Part shown: positions 8,587 through 18,043 of the stretch, one piece after another
Layout of the letters: the number at the start of each line of letters is the position of its first letter
Numbering within the stretch: position 1 is the stretch's first letter
NCBI RefSeq assembly: GCF_019511645.1
Contig: NZ_JAEUAX010000001.1
Location: 372,001 to 436,000 of the forward strand
Origin: Microbacterium ureisolvens
Lineage (GTDB): Bacteria; Actinomycetota; Actinomycetes; Actinomycetales; Microbacteriaceae
Length of the DNA: 64,000 bases
Reading direction: 5' to 3'
Position numbers and translations under genes: made by a program
The notes under the pieces: model-generated
Database searches by the model: none
What the model was told of the DNA's origin: nothing
Seen by the model: only the letters and a program-made list of their open reading frames with translations

Positions 8587-9264
8587 TCAGTCTTTCATGT
8601 CCGCCACGGGCGACTCGTCCGGGCCCTCGTGCTCCAGGTGCTTGCGCTCCGCCCGCTCGATGACCTTCTTGCTCACGAAGACGAGCACCAGGAACAGCAC
8701 GATGACGCCGACGAAGATGTAGCCCGCGTAGTGCAGCTGGTCCGCAAGCTCGCGGTAGGTGCCGGCCGCGACGGCCGCGACCGAGATGTAGAGCGTCGAC
8801 CAGATGACGCATGCCGGGATCGTCCAGGCGAGGAAACGGCGGTACGGGTAGCCGCTCATCCCGACGGTGAGGGGAACGAGCGAATGCAGCACCGGCAGGA
8901 AGCGTGAGATGAAGATCGCCGGGCCGCCGCGACGTCGCAGATATCTCTCCGAGCGTGCCCAGTTGTCCTCGCCGATGCGCCGGCCCAGCCGCGAGTGCTG
9001 AATCCGCGGACCCAGGAAGCGACCGAGCCAGAACCCGATGCTCTCGCCGATGAGGGCGCCGATGACCACCGCGATCCCGAGGATCACGCCCTCCAGCACG
9101 GACGAGACCGCCGTCCCCGCGACGATCACCACCGTGTCGCCCGGCACGACGAGCCCGATCAGCACACTGGTCTCGAGCATGATCGCGAAGCCGGCCAGAA
9201 GCGTCCTGACGATGGGGTCGACGCTCTGCACGGCGTCGAGCAGCCACGTCAGGAACTCATTCAC
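8587..9264 (-). CDS. DedA family membrane protein
   Basis: A 225-residue multi-pass membrane protein of the DedA/SNARE-associated (VTT) family. It shows the ETSVLIGLVVPGDTVVIVAG block, the GESIGFWLGR segment and the hallmark F.SRFLPVLHSLVPLTVGMS..PYRRFL stretch. DedA proteins are linked to undecaprenyl-phosphate or phospholipid flipping and to membrane homeostasis. The tail is highly charged (KKVIERAERKHLEHEG). GTG 9264 lies 6 bp after TAGGCT, and the gene is divergent from pabB across 42 bp. Confidence 0.92.
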   Translation of the reverse strand: MNEFLTWLLDAVQSVDPIVRTLLAGFAIMLETSVLIGLVVPGDTVVIVAGTAVSSVLEGVILGIAVVIGALIGESIGFWLGRFLGPRIQHSRLGRRIGEDNWARSERYLRRRGGPAIFISRFLPVLHSLVPLTVGMSGYPYRRFLAWTIPACVIWSTLYISVAAVAAGTYRELADQLHYAGYIFVGVIVLFLVLVFVSKKVIERAERKHLEHEGPDESPVADMKD

Positions 9265-9270
9265 GCCATG

Positions 9271-9300
9271 AGCCTAGAGGTCTGCGCGTCCCTCTAACCT
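9271..9300. promoter_or_regulatory. back-to-back leaderless promoters (DedA / pabB)
   Basis: The 42-bp intergenic region holds a minus-strand TAGGCT (9271-9276, 6 bp before GTG 9264) and a plus-strand TAACCT (9295-9300, 6 bp before ATG 9307). The two -10 boxes are 18 bp apart, so each falls where the other promoter's -35 would be expected. Confidence 0.6.
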
Positions 9301-9306
9301 GGGAAC

Positions 9307-10623
9307 ATGACGGAGTCCCTCGCCGCCGCGGACGTCGCGCACTGGGTGGATCCGGCCTCCGTCTTCGCCGCCGTGTTCCAGCAGGAGCCGCACTGCTTCT
9401 GGTTGGACGCCGGGCCCGATTCCCGCGAGGGATGGAGCTGGATCGGCGCGGGTGCGCCCGCGGACCCGGCGCACGTGCGGGCGACGACATGCTCCGCCGC
9501 CCCCGCACACGGCGACGGGAACCCCTTCCGCGGCGGCTGGGTGGGCTGGGCGGGCTACGACGAGGCCGCAGCCCGCGCGGGCGCCCCCGCGTCCGGCGAG
9601 GCCGATGGCGTTGCGCAGGACCTCTGGCTGCGCGTGGAGCGCCTGGTCGCGTTCGACCACGCGGGGAAGACCGTTCGGGTCTATGCGCCTGCGGGCGCGG
9701 TCGACGACCTCGCCATCGCTGTCGCCGCGTCGACCACCTCAGCCGCTCTGCCATCGCACGTCCAAGACCACGGCGTCGCTCGAGCGCGGCACCGCGCCGA
9801 CGCGTACGCCGCGCTCATCGAACGCTGCCGTGACGCGATCCGCGAGGGCGACGCGTATCAGCTGTGCCTCACGACCCGCTTCGAGGTCGCGGCATCCGTC
9901 GATCCTGTCGAGGTCTATGCCCGCCTGCGGGCGGCGACGCCCGCTCATCACGGCGGTTTCGTGCGCTCGGGCGGTACAGCACTGCTCAGTGCGAGCCCCG
10001 AGAGGTTCCTCCACGTCGAAGGGGTCCCCGATGGCGGCGCGGTGGTTCGCACACGGCCGATCAAGGGCACGCGCCCGCGCGGCGCGGATCCGGCCTCCGA
10101 CGCGGCGCTCGCGGCGGAGCTGCGCGCGAGCGAGAAGGAGCGCGCTGAGAACGTGATGATCGTCGACCTCATGCGCAACGACCTCTCGCGTGTGTGCGTG
10201 GATGGCACCGTAGGGGTCGACGCCCTGCTCGAGGTCGAGTCGTATCCCGCGGTGCACCAGCTCGTGAGCACGGTGTCTGGCCGGCTCGTCGCCGGCACGA
10301 CCGTTGACGACCTGCTGGCGGCTACCTTTCCGGCCGGCTCCATGACGGGGGCGCCGAAGCTCTCGGCGATGAGGATCCTGCACGACCTGGAGGGCGCACC
10401 GCGCGGAGTCTTCTCGGGATGCTTCGGCTGGGTCGGCGACGACGGCGCGCTGGATCTCGCCATGGTGATCCGCTCGATCGTGGTGCGGCCGGACAGCGCC
10501 TACGTGGGTGCCGGGGGTGGCATCACGTGGCGATCGGATGCTGCGGCCGAGGTCGCCGAGGTGGGGATCAAGGCGCGCGGGCCCCTCGCCGCGCTGGGCG
10601 CCGACTTGCCGCCGGGCTGGTGA
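9307..10623 (+). CDS. pabB: aminodeoxychorismate synthase component I (chorismate-binding)
   Basis: A 438-residue chorismate-utilising enzyme. The C-terminal catalytic domain (about 165-435) shows [60 protein letters not shown] and the final [13 protein letters not shown] element. The Pro-Ile-Lys-Gly-Thr (PIKGT) motif favours aminodeoxychorismate synthase (PabB) over anthranilate synthase, whose motif is usually PIAGT. It aminates chorismate toward p-aminobenzoate for folate. No glutamine amidotransferase (pabA) or lyase (pabC) gene is adjacent. Likely leaderless. Confidence 0.85.
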   Translation: MTESLAAADVAHWVDPASVFAAVFQQEPHCFWLDAGPDSREGWSWIGAGAPADPAHVRATTCSAAPAHGDGNPFRGGWVGWAGYDEAAARAGAPASGEADGVAQDLWLRVERLVAFDHAGKTVRVYAPAGAVDDLAIAVAASTTSAALPSHVQDHGVARARHRADAYAALIERCRDAIREGDAYQLCLTTRFEVAASVDPVEVYARLRAATPAHHGGFVRSGGTALLSASPERFLHVEGVPDGGAVVRTRPIKGTRPRGADPASDAALAAELRASEKERAENVMIVDLMRNDLSRVCVDGTVGVDALLEVESYPAVHQLVSTVSGRLVAGTTVDDLLAATFPAGSMTGAPKLSAMRILHDLEGAPRGVFSGCFGWVGDDGALDLAMVIRSIVVRPDSAYVGAGGGITWRSDAAAEVAEVGIKARGPLAALGADLPPGW

Positions 10624-10637
10624 ACCGCCCGTTCCGC

Positions 10638-10702
10638 TAACCTGGAAGACGCGCTTCGCGCGCTGCGCGCGCTTTCCGGCTTCCATGATTGGCACTTTCC
10701 AC
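10638..10702 (+). promoter_or_regulatory. promoter and structured 5' leader of leuS
   Basis: TAACCT at 10638-10643 would start transcription near 10650. The remaining leader of about 50 nt is dominated by repeated GCGCGC segments (10651-10673) able to pair with each other, and GGAAG (10644-10648) can pair with CTTCC (10680-10684). It is too short for a T-box. No Shine-Dalgarno is seen before either candidate start (ATG 10685 or GTG 10703). Confidence 0.4.
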
Positions 10703-13285
10703 GTGAGTCAGACCGAAACCCCCGACACCTCTGCGCCCACAGAGGGCTACGACGCCTACTCGATCCAGCAGAAGTGGCAGGCGCGCTGGGCCGAGGCCGA
10801 CCCCTTCCGCGCCGGCGGCGCCGACGACACGCGCCCCCGCAAGTACGTGCTCGGCATGTTCCCGTACCCCTCCGGCGACCTCCACATGGGCCACGCCGAG
10901 AGCTACGCGTACGTCGACATCGTGGCGCGGTTCTGGCGTCACCGCGGCTACAACGTCCTGAACCCGATCGGGTGGGATTCGTTCGGTCTCCCCGCAGAGA
11001 ACGCGGCGATCCAGCGCGGGGCCGACCCGCGCGAGTGGACCTACGCGAACATCGAGCAGCACAAGAAGAGCTTCCGCGAATACGGCTCGTCCTACGACTG
11101 GAGCCGCATCCTCCACACCAGCGACCCCGAGTACTACCACTGGAACCAGTGGCTGTTCCAGCGCCTCTACGAGCGCGGCCTGGCCTACCGCAAGGAGAGC
11201 CCGGTCAATTGGTGCCCCAACGACCAGACCGTGCTCGCCAACGAGCAGGTCGTGGACGGGCACTGCGAGCGCTGCGGCGCCGAGGTGATCAAGAAGAAGC
11301 TCACGCAGTGGTACTTCAAGATCACCGAGTACGCCGACCGGCTCCTCGACGACCTCAACCAGCTCGAGGGGTTCTGGCCGCAGAAGGTCATCCGCATGCA
11401 GCGGAACTGGATCGGCCGCTCGGTGGGCGCCGACATCGACTTCGAGATCGAGGGCCGCGCCGACAAGGTCACGGTCTTCTCGACGCGCCCCGACACGCTG
11501 CACGGCGCGACGTTCATGGTCGTCGCACCCGACAGCGACCTGGCAGCGGAGCTCGCCGCCGGCTCGTCCGCCGAGGTGCGCATGCGCTTCCAGGACTACC
11601 TCGAGAGCGTGCAGCGCGAGACCGAGATCGAGCGCCAGAGCACCGATCGTCCCAAGACCGGCGTTTTCCTCGACCGCTTCGCGATCAACCCGGTCAACGG
11701 CGAGCGGCTGCCCATCTGGGCCGCGGACTACGTGCTCGCCGACTACGGACACGGTGCGGTCATGGCCGTGCCCGCGCACGACCAGCGCGACCTCGACTTC
11801 GCCCGCGCGTTCGACCTGCCGGTCAAGGTCGTGGTCGACACCACCGCCCCGATCACCGGTTCGATCCCCGTCATCGAGCTCGACGAGGAGGGCGTGCCGA
11901 TCGATCCGGGTCCGCTCGAGACCCTGGCGGACATCGATCCCGCGACCACCGGCATCGCGCTGACCGGCGACGGCCGTGTCATCAACTCCGGCTCGCTGGA
12001 CGGACTGTCCAAGCGCAACGCGATCGCCCGCATCATCGAGCAGCTCGAGGCCGCCGGCACCGGGCGCGCGGCGAAGTCATACCGCCTGCGCGACTGGCTC
12101 ATCTCCCGCCAGCGTTTCTGGGGCACGCCGATCCCGATGATCCACACCGAGGACGGACGCATCGTGCCCGTCCCCGAGGACCAGCTGCCGCTGCGCCTCC
12201 CCGACGCCCGCGGTCTCGACCTCGCCCCCAAGGGCACGTCGCCGCTCGGCGGTGCGACCGACTGGATGAAGACGACCGACCCCGGGACGGGCGCACCGGC
12301 GCTGCGCGACCCGGACACGATGGACACGTTCGTCGACAGCTCCTGGTACTTCCTGCGGTTCCTGGCGCCGAACGACTCGAACGAGGCGTTCCCCTCGCGC
12401 GAGGCGGACCGGTGGGCGCCGGTCGACTCGTACATCGGCGGCGTCGAGCATGCGATCCTGCACCTGCTGTACGCGCGGTTCATCACCAAGGTCCTCTTCG
12501 ACATGGGGCTCATCGACTTCACCGAGCCGTTCTCGAGCCTGATCAATCAGGGCATGGTGCTCCTCGACGGCTCGAAGATGTCGAAGTCGAAGGGCAACCT
12601 CGTCGAGTTCGCGTCCAGCATGATCGACCCCGGCGCCGACGCGGTGCGCACCGCGATCGCGTTCGCCGGTCCGGTGGAGGACGACATCAACTGGGAGGAC
12701 GTGTCGACGACGGGCGCCCAGAAGTTCCTCGCGCGTGCATGGCGCGTCGCGACGGACGTGACGAGCGACCCCGACGTGGTGTGGGCCGAGGGCGACGCGT
12801 CGTTGCGCCGCGTGACCCACCGTCTGCTCGCCGATGCGCCGGGGCTCGTCGAGCAGACGAAGTTCAACGTGGTGGTCGCCCGCCTCATGGAGCTGGTCAA
12901 CGCGACGCGCAAGGTCATCGACACGGGTGCCGGCCCCGCCGACCCCGCCGTGCGTGAAGCCGCCGAGGCGACTGCGATGATCCTCGACCTGTTCGCTCCG
13001 CACCTCGCGGAGGAGATGTGGGAGATCCTCGGGTACGACGGGTTCGTCGGCCTGGTGCCGTGGCGCACCGCCGATGCGACCCTGCTCGTCGAGGAGAGCG
13101 TGACGGCGGTCGTGCAGATCGACGGCAAGGTGCGCGGCACCCTGCAGGTGCCGGCGCGCATCGACGCCGCCGAGCTCGAGCGTCTCGCCCGAGCCGACGA
13201 GAAGGTCGTCCGCTCGCTCGCGGGTCGCGAGATCACCCGCGTGGTCGTGCGCCCGCCGAAGGTCGTGAGCTTCAGCACGCACTGA
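10703..13285 (+). CDS. leuS: leucyl-tRNA synthetase
   Basis: An 860-residue class I aminoacyl-tRNA synthetase charging tRNA-Leu. The HIGH-type motif is HMGH in [10 protein letters not shown], the CP1 editing domain contains the [13 protein letters not shown] and [13 protein letters not shown]-like blocks, and the KMSKS loop is intact in [13 protein letters not shown]. The zinc-type Cys pairs WCPND and CERCG are also visible. Length is typical. The start is uncertain: GTG 10703 gives VSQTETPDT..., resembling the flexible N-termini of relatives, while ATG 10685 would add six residues. A palindrome terminator follows. Confidence 0.95.
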   Translation: MSQTETPDTSAPTEGYDAYSIQQKWQARWAEADPFRAGGADDTRPRKYVLGMFPYPSGDLHMGHAESYAYVDIVARFWRHRGYNVLNPIGWDSFGLPAENAAIQRGADPREWTYANIEQHKKSFREYGSSYDWSRILHTSDPEYYHWNQWLFQRLYERGLAYRKESPVNWCPNDQTVLANEQVVDGHCERCGAEVIKKKLTQWYFKITEYADRLLDDLNQLEGFWPQKVIRMQRNWIGRSVGADIDFEIEGRADKVTVFSTRPDTLHGATFMVVAPDSDLAAELAAGSSAEVRMRFQDYLESVQRETEIERQSTDRPKTGVFLDRFAINPVNGERLPIWAADYVLADYGHGAVMAVPAHDQRDLDFARAFDLPVKVVVDTTAPITGSIPVIELDEEGVPIDPGPLETLADIDPATTGIALTGDGRVINSGSLDGLSKRNAIARIIEQLEAAGTGRAAKSYRLRDWLISRQRFWGTPIPMIHTEDGRIVPVPEDQLPLRLPDARGLDLAPKGTSPLGGATDWMKTTDPGTGAPALRDPDTMDTFVDSSWYFLRFLAPNDSNEAFPSREADRWAPVDSYIGGVEHAILHLLYARFITKVLFDMGLIDFTEPFSSLINQGMVLLDGSKMSKSKGNLVEFASSMIDPGADAVRTAIAFAGPVEDDINWEDVSTTGAQKFLARAWRVATDVTSDPDVVWAEGDASLRRVTHRLLADAPGLVEQTKFNVVVARLMELVNATRKVIDTGAGPADPAVREAAEATAMILDLFAPHLAEEMWEILGYDGFVGLVPWRTADATLLVEESVTAVVQIDGKVRGTLQVPARIDAAELERLARADEKVVRSLAGREITRVVVRPPKVVSFSTH

Positions 13286-13306
13286 CCGCTCCTCCACAGC
13301 GACCGG

Positions 13307-13336
13307 GGTCCTGGGGATGTGCACATCCTCGGGACC
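13307..13336 (+). terminator. inverted-repeat terminator after leuS
   Basis: A 30-nt near-perfect inverted repeat with GGATGTGCACATCC as its fully symmetric core and GGTCC/GGACC outer arms. It lacks a U-tract, as is common for actinobacterial terminators. It lies 21 bp after the leuS stop. Confidence 0.5.
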
Positions 13337-13365
13337 TCCGGCGTCTGCGACCCCGCGCACCCTCC

Positions 13366-13371
13366 TAACGT
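13366..13371 (+). promoter_or_regulatory. -10 element for a leaderless transcript
   Basis: TAACGT followed by 6 bases and GTG 13378 of comEA. Confidence 0.55.
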
Positions 13372-13377
13372 GAGTGC

Positions 13378-14004
13378 GTGACAGCCGGCCACCGCACCGA
13401 GGGCGGGTCCACGGAGCCCGTCGGCGCGCGGCGACGTCTGGGTCTCGGCGCCGTCGTGGTGCTGGTGATCGCGGCACTGGCCATCACGGTGGGGATCGGC
13501 ATCCTTCGCGGTGCGATGGCACCCGTCGACGAGGTCGTCGTCGACCAGACGCCGGCTGCCGGGAGGACGCCGTCGGGCGAGCTGTTCGTGCACGTCTCCG
13601 GTGCGGTGCGCACGCCCGGTCTCTACGTGCTCCCGGCAGGCTCGCGCGTCGTCGACGCCGTCGCGGCCGCAGGAGGCTTCGCGGACGACGCCGACCGTGA
13701 CGCGGTCAACCTCGCCCGAACGCTCGACGACGGAGAACAGCTGCCCGTCCCGCGCGAAGGCGAGCTGCCGCCCGCAGCGGCGGGCGCGAATGGAGCGGCG
13801 ACCTCCGCCGGCACGGTCGTGGACCTCAACTCGGCGGACGCGACACTCCTCGAGACCCTTCCGCGCATCGGTCCTGCGCTCGCCGAGCGGATCATCGCGT
13901 GGCGCGAAGAGAACGGCGGGTTCACGAGCATCGAGGACCTCCTCGCCGTCCCCGGTATCGGCGACAAGATGTTCGAGTCCCTGCGCGACCTGGTGACGGT
14001 GTGA
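13378..14004 (+). CDS. comEA: ComEA-type DNA-binding competence protein
   Basis: A 208-residue membrane-anchored protein. It has a short basic N-terminus, one transmembrane helix (about residues 23-45), an SLBB domain (VHVSGAVRTPGLYVLPAGSRVVDAVAAAGG, about 70-125) and a C-terminal pair of helix-hairpin-helix motifs (LNSADATLLETLPRIGPALAERI and SIEDLLAVPGIGDKMFESLRDLV). ComEA is the extracytoplasmic double-stranded DNA receptor of natural transformation. It is followed 1 bp later by comEC, making a two-gene uptake operon. No comEB or pilus genes are in the window. Confidence 0.93.
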   Translation: MTAGHRTEGGSTEPVGARRRLGLGAVVVLVIAALAITVGIGILRGAMAPVDEVVVDQTPAAGRTPSGELFVHVSGAVRTPGLYVLPAGSRVVDAVAAAGGFADDADRDAVNLARTLDDGEQLPVPREGELPPAAAGANGAATSAGTVVDLNSADATLLETLPRIGPALAERIIAWREENGGFTSIEDLLAVPGIGDKMFESLRDLVTV

Positions 14005-14005
14005 C

Positions 14006-16393
14006 GTGCGCCGCCGGCTCGGACTGCGGCTGGTGCCGGTCGCCGGGGCGTGCTGGGCGGTCGCGGCGACCGCGACCCTCGCTCCGGGGGCGTCGCCGTG
14101 GATCGCCCTGGCTCTCTGGGCCATCGTCCTCGCGCTCGCCGCCGTGGTGCTGCGCCTCAGCACGACGCAGGGCGCGTCGCGCTACCGCAGGACTGCGACG
14201 CGATTCCGGCTGCCGCGGCACGTCGTCCGCCGCGCTGTCGTGGTTGCGCTGCTCGCTGCGGCGGTCTCCGCCGCCGCGGCGTCCCATGTCGCCCTGGCGC
14301 AGCCTGCCCGAAGCGCCGTCGCCGATCTCGCCCTGGCCGGCGGCCGGGCCGTAGACATCCGTGCCGACGTCGTCGGCAAGATCGAGCGTCGAGCCGATGG
14401 TGCGCTGGCCTTCGATGCTCGCGCGTCGCGTGTGTCGATCGGAGCCGAGAGTCACGCGACGGGGGTCGAGATCACGGTGCGGGTCCCATCGGACGACGTC
14501 GACAGGCCCGGGCAGCTCGACGTCGGCGCGACCATCGTCGCCCACGGCACCGCGCGGCCCGGGGGGCCGGGGGAGCGGTCGGTGCTCGAGGTGTGGGTCT
14601 CGCGCGGGCTCGAGGTCGTCAACCCGCCCCACGGGGTCGCCGCAGCCGCCGGCGGGTTGCGGCGCGGTCTTGTCGACGCGGTCGACGGTCTGCCGGGCGA
14701 CGGCCCTGGTCTTGTCCCCGGACTCGCGGTCGGCGACACGTCTGCCGTCTCACCGTCCCTCGACGCGGCCATGAAGGAATCCTCGCTGTCGCATCTGACG
14801 GCGGTGTCGGGCGCGAACTGCGCGCTCGTCGTCGGCATCGCATTCGCCCTCGCGGCGGCGCTGGGCGCTTCGCGAGGAATGCGGGCCGCCATCGGGCTGT
14901 GTGTGCTCGCGGGGTTCGTCGTGCTGGTCACGCCCGAGCCGAGCGTCGTGCGAGCCGCCGGGATGGCGGCGATGGCGATGCTCGCCGTGCTGCTCGGCCG
15001 CGCAGGCCTGGGGATGACGCTGCTGTCGGTCGCGGTCGCGCTGCTGCTCGTCCTCGATCCGTGGCTCGCAGCGTCGCTCGGCTTCGCGCTGTCGGTCGTC
15101 GCGACAGGATCCCTGCTGCTGTGGGCCCGCCCACTCGCAACCGGCCTCGCCCGGGCGCTGCCCCGGCCGCTGGCACTGGCCCTCGCCGTGCCGCTCGCCG
15201 CCCAGCTCGCCTGCGGTCCCCTCCTGATCCTCATCGAGCCGGCAGTGCCCGTCTACGGCGTGCTCGCCAACCTCCTCGCCGGGCCCGCCGCACCGGCCGC
15301 GACCGTGCTCGGGCTCGGGGCATGTCTCAGTGCACCTGTGCCGTGGCTTCAGTCGGGTCTCGCGGCGCTCGCCTGGTTGCCGGCGTCATGGATCGCCGCC
15401 ACCGCGACCACCGTCGCGGCCCTCCCCGCCGACGCACTGCCGTGGCTCGAGGGCGTGCCCGGGGCGCTGGCCCTCGCCGGGGCAGGGCTGGCGATCGGAC
15501 TCGCGATCGCACTCGACCGGGGCGGTACCCGGGCACGGCGCGCCGCGCGCGGCACCTCCGTGGCGGTCGTCGCCGTCGTGGTGGGCGCGGGGCTCGGCAC
15601 GGGCGCACTGACCACTGTCGCCGGCCGGTGGACCCTGCCCGCCGACTGGTCGGTTCTCGCGTGCGACGTGGGTCAGGGCGACGCCGTCCTGCTCCGGTCG
15701 GAGGGCGCGGTCGTGCTCGTCGACACAGGGCCGGACCCCGAACCGCTCGCCGACTGTCTCTCCCGAGCCGGCCTCGACCGGATCGACCTGCTCGTCCTCA
15801 CCCACTACGACCTCGACCACATCGGCGGGCTCGACGCCGTGCGCGGCCGGGTCGGAACGGTGCTCCACGGGCCGGGTGATGCCGACGGACGCGCCGCGAT
15901 CGCGTCTCTGACGGCGGAGGGAGCGCGAGCGATCGAGGCGTCCGAGGGGCTCAGCGGGTCGCTCGGCGGCGCCCGCTGGCGCGTCCTCTGGCCGAAGGCC
16001 GGCAGCCGCGCCTTTCCCCCGGGCAACGACGCCAGCGTCGTCCTCGATGTGCGCGGCGGCGGCATCCCGCCGATGCTGCTCCTCGGCGATCTGTCGGCAT
16101 CGCCGCAGCGGCTGCTGACGGCATCGGGTGCACTGGATCCGCCTTACGCGATCGTCAAGACCGCCCATCACGGCAGCGCCGATCAGGAGGCCGGGCTCTA
16201 CGCCGCCGCAGAGCCGTCGATCGCGCTGGTCACCGTCGGCGCAGGCAACGACTACGGACACCCGCGCGACGAGGCGCTCGCAATCCTCGACGAGGTCGGC
16301 GCACGGATCCTGCGCACCGACCACGACGGGGCGATCGCCCTGTGGAGCTCGGGCACCGACGCGGTCTCGGTGTGGCGAGATCGCGGCGGGTGA
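14006..16393 (+). CDS. comEC: ComEC/Rec2 family DNA-internalisation channel
   Basis: A 795-residue polytopic protein. It has an N-terminal transmembrane pair plus OB-like domain (1-220), the central Competence domain (about 220-520) with the conserved LSHLTAVSGANCALVVG block, and a C-terminal metallo-beta-lactamase domain. The latter contains CDVGQGDAVLL, VLTHYDLDHIGG, LLLGDLS and IVKTAHHGSADQE. ComEC forms the inner-membrane channel for single-stranded DNA, and the C-terminal domain is the proposed nuclease. The gene looks intact with no frameshift. It starts at GTG 14006, 1 bp after the comEA stop. Confidence 0.93.
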   Translation: MRRRLGLRLVPVAGACWAVAATATLAPGASPWIALALWAIVLALAAVVLRLSTTQGASRYRRTATRFRLPRHVVRRAVVVALLAAAVSAAAASHVALAQPARSAVADLALAGGRAVDIRADVVGKIERRADGALAFDARASRVSIGAESHATGVEITVRVPSDDVDRPGQLDVGATIVAHGTARPGGPGERSVLEVWVSRGLEVVNPPHGVAAAAGGLRRGLVDAVDGLPGDGPGLVPGLAVGDTSAVSPSLDAAMKESSLSHLTAVSGANCALVVGIAFALAAALGASRGMRAAIGLCVLAGFVVLVTPEPSVVRAAGMAAMAMLAVLLGRAGLGMTLLSVAVALLLVLDPWLAASLGFALSVVATGSLLLWARPLATGLARALPRPLALALAVPLAAQLACGPLLILIEPAVPVYGVLANLLAGPAAPAATVLGLGACLSAPVPWLQSGLAALAWLPASWIAATATTVAALPADALPWLEGVPGALALAGAGLAIGLAIALDRGGTRARRAARGTSVAVVAVVVGAGLGTGALTTVAGRWTLPADWSVLACDVGQGDAVLLRSEGAVVLVDTGPDPEPLADCLSRAGLDRIDLLVLTHYDLDHIGGLDAVRGRVGTVLHGPGDADGRAAIASLTAEGARAIEASEGLSGSLGGARWRVLWPKAGSRAFPPGNDASVVLDVRGGGIPPMLLLGDLSASPQRLLTASGALDPPYAIVKTAHHGSADQEAGLYAAAEPSIALVTVGAGNDYGHPRDEALAILDEVGARILRTDHDGAIALWSSGTDAVSVWRDRGG

Positions 16394-16423
16394 GCGCAGA
16401 CGGCCTCCGTCGGTGGCCGTCGA

Positions 16424-16429
16424 TAGGCT
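16424..16429 (+). promoter_or_regulatory. -10 element for a leaderless transcript
   Basis: TAGGCT, 6 bases, then ATG 16436 of holA. Confidence 0.55.
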
Positions 16430-16435
16430 GGGGGC

Positions 16436-17473
16436 ATGGCTTCCCCCGCACGCCGAGCACCCGCGAAGGCCGCGCGCAGCGCCATTCCCCAGCTCTCCTG
16501 GCGGGCCCCGCAGCCGGCGCCGATCGTCCTCGTCTCCGGGCCGGAGGAAGTCTGCGCCGAACGCGCCATCGCCGGAGTGCGCGACTACCTCCGCGCCGAA
16601 GACCCGACGCTCGAAGTGTCGGACATCCGCGCCGACGACTACGCCGCGGGAACGCTGCTGGGCGTCACCTCGCCGTCGCTGTTCGGCGAACCGCGGCTGG
16701 TCCGCGTGAGCGGCGTCGAGAAGTGCTCCGACACGTTCCTCACGGAGGCCCTGGCGTACCTCGCAGCACCGCAGGACGGGGCGACGGTCGTGCTCCGGCA
16801 CACCGGCGCGACCGTGCGCGGCAAGAAGCTGCTCGACGCGATCCGCGCGGGCGAGGGGTCCGGCGTCGAGATCGCCTGCCCGGCCGTCAAGCGCGACTCC
16901 GACCGCTTCGACTTCGCCGCGGGGGAGTTCCAGGCCGCGAGGAAGCGCATCGCTCCGACTGCGCTGCGCGCGCTCGTGTCCGCGTTCGCGGACGACCTCA
17001 CCGAGCTCGCGGCGGCATGCCAGCAGCTCATCGCCGACGTGCCTGGCGACATCACCGATCAGGTCGTCGAGCGGTACTACGGCGGGCGCGTCGAGACGTC
17101 GGCATTCACGGTCGCCGACACGGCCATCGCCGGGCGTTACGGGGAGGCGCTCATCGCGCTGCGCCACGCGCTCGCGTCGGGAGCCGACCCGGTGCCGCTC
17201 GTCGCGGCCGTGGCCATGAAGCTGCGCACGATGGCGCGCGTCGCGGGCAACCGCGAACCCGCAGCCGCCCTGGCGTCGCGCCTGGGCATGAAGGACTGGC
17301 AGGTCGACCGCGCCCGGCGTGATCTGGTCGGCTGGAACGAAGAGAGCCTGGGCCGGGCGATCCAGGCGACGGCACGAGCGGATGCCGAAGTGAAGGGCGG
17401 TTCACGCGACGCGGTGTTCGCGCTCGAGCGCATGATCACGGTGATCGCGACGCGCGCGCCGTACGGCGCCTGA
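16436..17473 (+). CDS. holA: DNA polymerase III delta subunit
   Basis: A 345-residue clamp-loader subunit that opens the beta clamp. The N-terminus matches the HolA fold (IVLVSGPEEVCAERAI), followed by SLFGEPRLVRVSGVEK, the VVLRHTGATVRGKKLLDAI strand-loop, and the C-terminal collar region with ALRHALASGADPVPLVAAVAMKLRTMARVA. The order comEA-comEC-holA-rpsT is a widely conserved Gram-positive arrangement. It has its own likely leaderless promoter even though comEC lies just upstream, so replication function need not depend on competence expression. Confidence 0.92.
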   Translation: MASPARRAPAKAARSAIPQLSWRAPQPAPIVLVSGPEEVCAERAIAGVRDYLRAEDPTLEVSDIRADDYAAGTLLGVTSPSLFGEPRLVRVSGVEKCSDTFLTEALAYLAAPQDGATVVLRHTGATVRGKKLLDAIRAGEGSGVEIACPAVKRDSDRFDFAAGEFQAARKRIAPTALRALVSAFADDLTELAAACQQLIADVPGDITDQVVERYYGGRVETSAFTVADTAIAGRYGEALIALRHALASGADPVPLVAAVAMKLRTMARVAGNREPAAALASRLGMKDWQVDRARRDLVGWNEESLGRAIQATARADAEVKGGSRDAVFALERMITVIATRAPYGA

Positions 17474-17484
17474 CCCGCATGCGA

Positions 17485-17512
17485 AAGGCCCGCCCCTTGC
17501 GGGACGGGCCTT
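17485..17512. terminator. bidirectional terminator between holA and rpsT
   Basis: An 8-bp AAGGCCCG/CGGGCCTT stem extends inward through three further G-C pairs with one mismatch around a TTGC loop. Convergent genes flank it. Confidence 0.65.
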
Positions 17513-17547
17513 CACGCGACCTCAGGGTCGCGAAGCGTGCCGGAGCC

Positions 17548-17808
17548 TCAGAGCGCGGCGACCTGCTTGGCGATGGCCGACTTGCGGTTCGCCGCCTGGT
17601 TCTTGTGGATGACGCCCTTGCTGACGGCCTTGTCGAGCTTCTTGGTCGCCGTGCCCAGCGCCTTCTCGGCAGCAGCCTTGTCGCCGGCCGCGATCGCCTC
17701 GCGGGTGCGACGGACGTGCGTCTTCAGCTCGCTCTTGACGGCCTTGTTGCGCTCGCGCGCCTTCTCGTTGGTCTTGTTGCGCTTGATCTGCGACTTGATG
17801 TTCGCCAC
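17548..17808 (-). CDS. rpsT: 30S ribosomal protein S20
   Basis: An 86-residue Lys/Arg/Ala-rich protein. It matches S20 along its length: [29 protein letters not shown]..., then [18 protein letters not shown]. It binds 16S rRNA early in 30S assembly. GTG 17808 is chosen because the S20 sequence begins there. The frame remains open for 52 more codons upstream, but these are leader DNA. AAAGAA about 10 bp upstream may act as a weak ribosome-binding site. The long leader of about 100 nt fits the feedback control known for S20 in other bacteria. Confidence 0.96.
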   Translation of the reverse strand: MANIKSQIKRNKTNEKARERNKAVKSELKTHVRRTREAIAAGDKAAAEKALGTATKKLDKAVSKGVIHKNQAANRKSAIAKQVAAL

Positions 17809-17917
17809 GTGTCGACGTTCTTTCGTTCGAAGGTGAATCGGATTGATGTGCCGGTCAGCGAGAGAGGGGCGCTTCGCGGCGGTCGTGAGGGCGAACCCAC
17901 ACGCAAGCCAAACAAGG

Positions 17918-17923
17918 ATTCTA
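17918..17923 (-). promoter_or_regulatory. -10 element of the rpsT promoter
   Basis: TAGAAT on the minus strand. The predicted start near 17911 gives a 5' leader of about 100 nt before GTG 17808, unlike the leaderless genes around it. Confidence 0.5.
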
Positions 17924-17995
17924 TCAGGTGAACCGATGGGCGATCGACACTCGCAGGTGTGCACGGCGGAGCCCTCCCATGATGCATGATCTACG

Positions 17996-18015
17996 CGGGG
18001 GAGCGCGCTCCCCCG
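17996..18015. promoter_or_regulatory. 20-bp perfect palindrome, probable operator of the glucosidase operon
   Basis: C, five G, AGCGCGCT, five C, G reads identically on both strands. It lies 28 bp upstream of the beta-glucosidase start, just downstream of a CATGAT -10-like hexamer (17985-17990), so a bound protein would block transcription. It resembles LacI-family operators such as the Streptomyces CebR box (TGGGAGCGCTCCCA) but has a centre 2 bp longer. A stable RNA hairpin is an alternative role. Confidence 0.55.
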
Positions 18016-18043
18016 AACGCGCTGAGTGACGAAGGAGTCCGCC

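Noticed and set aside
10638-10702. T-box riboswitch before leuS
   Set aside because: The leader is only about 50 nt and has no T-box sequence or specifier stem.
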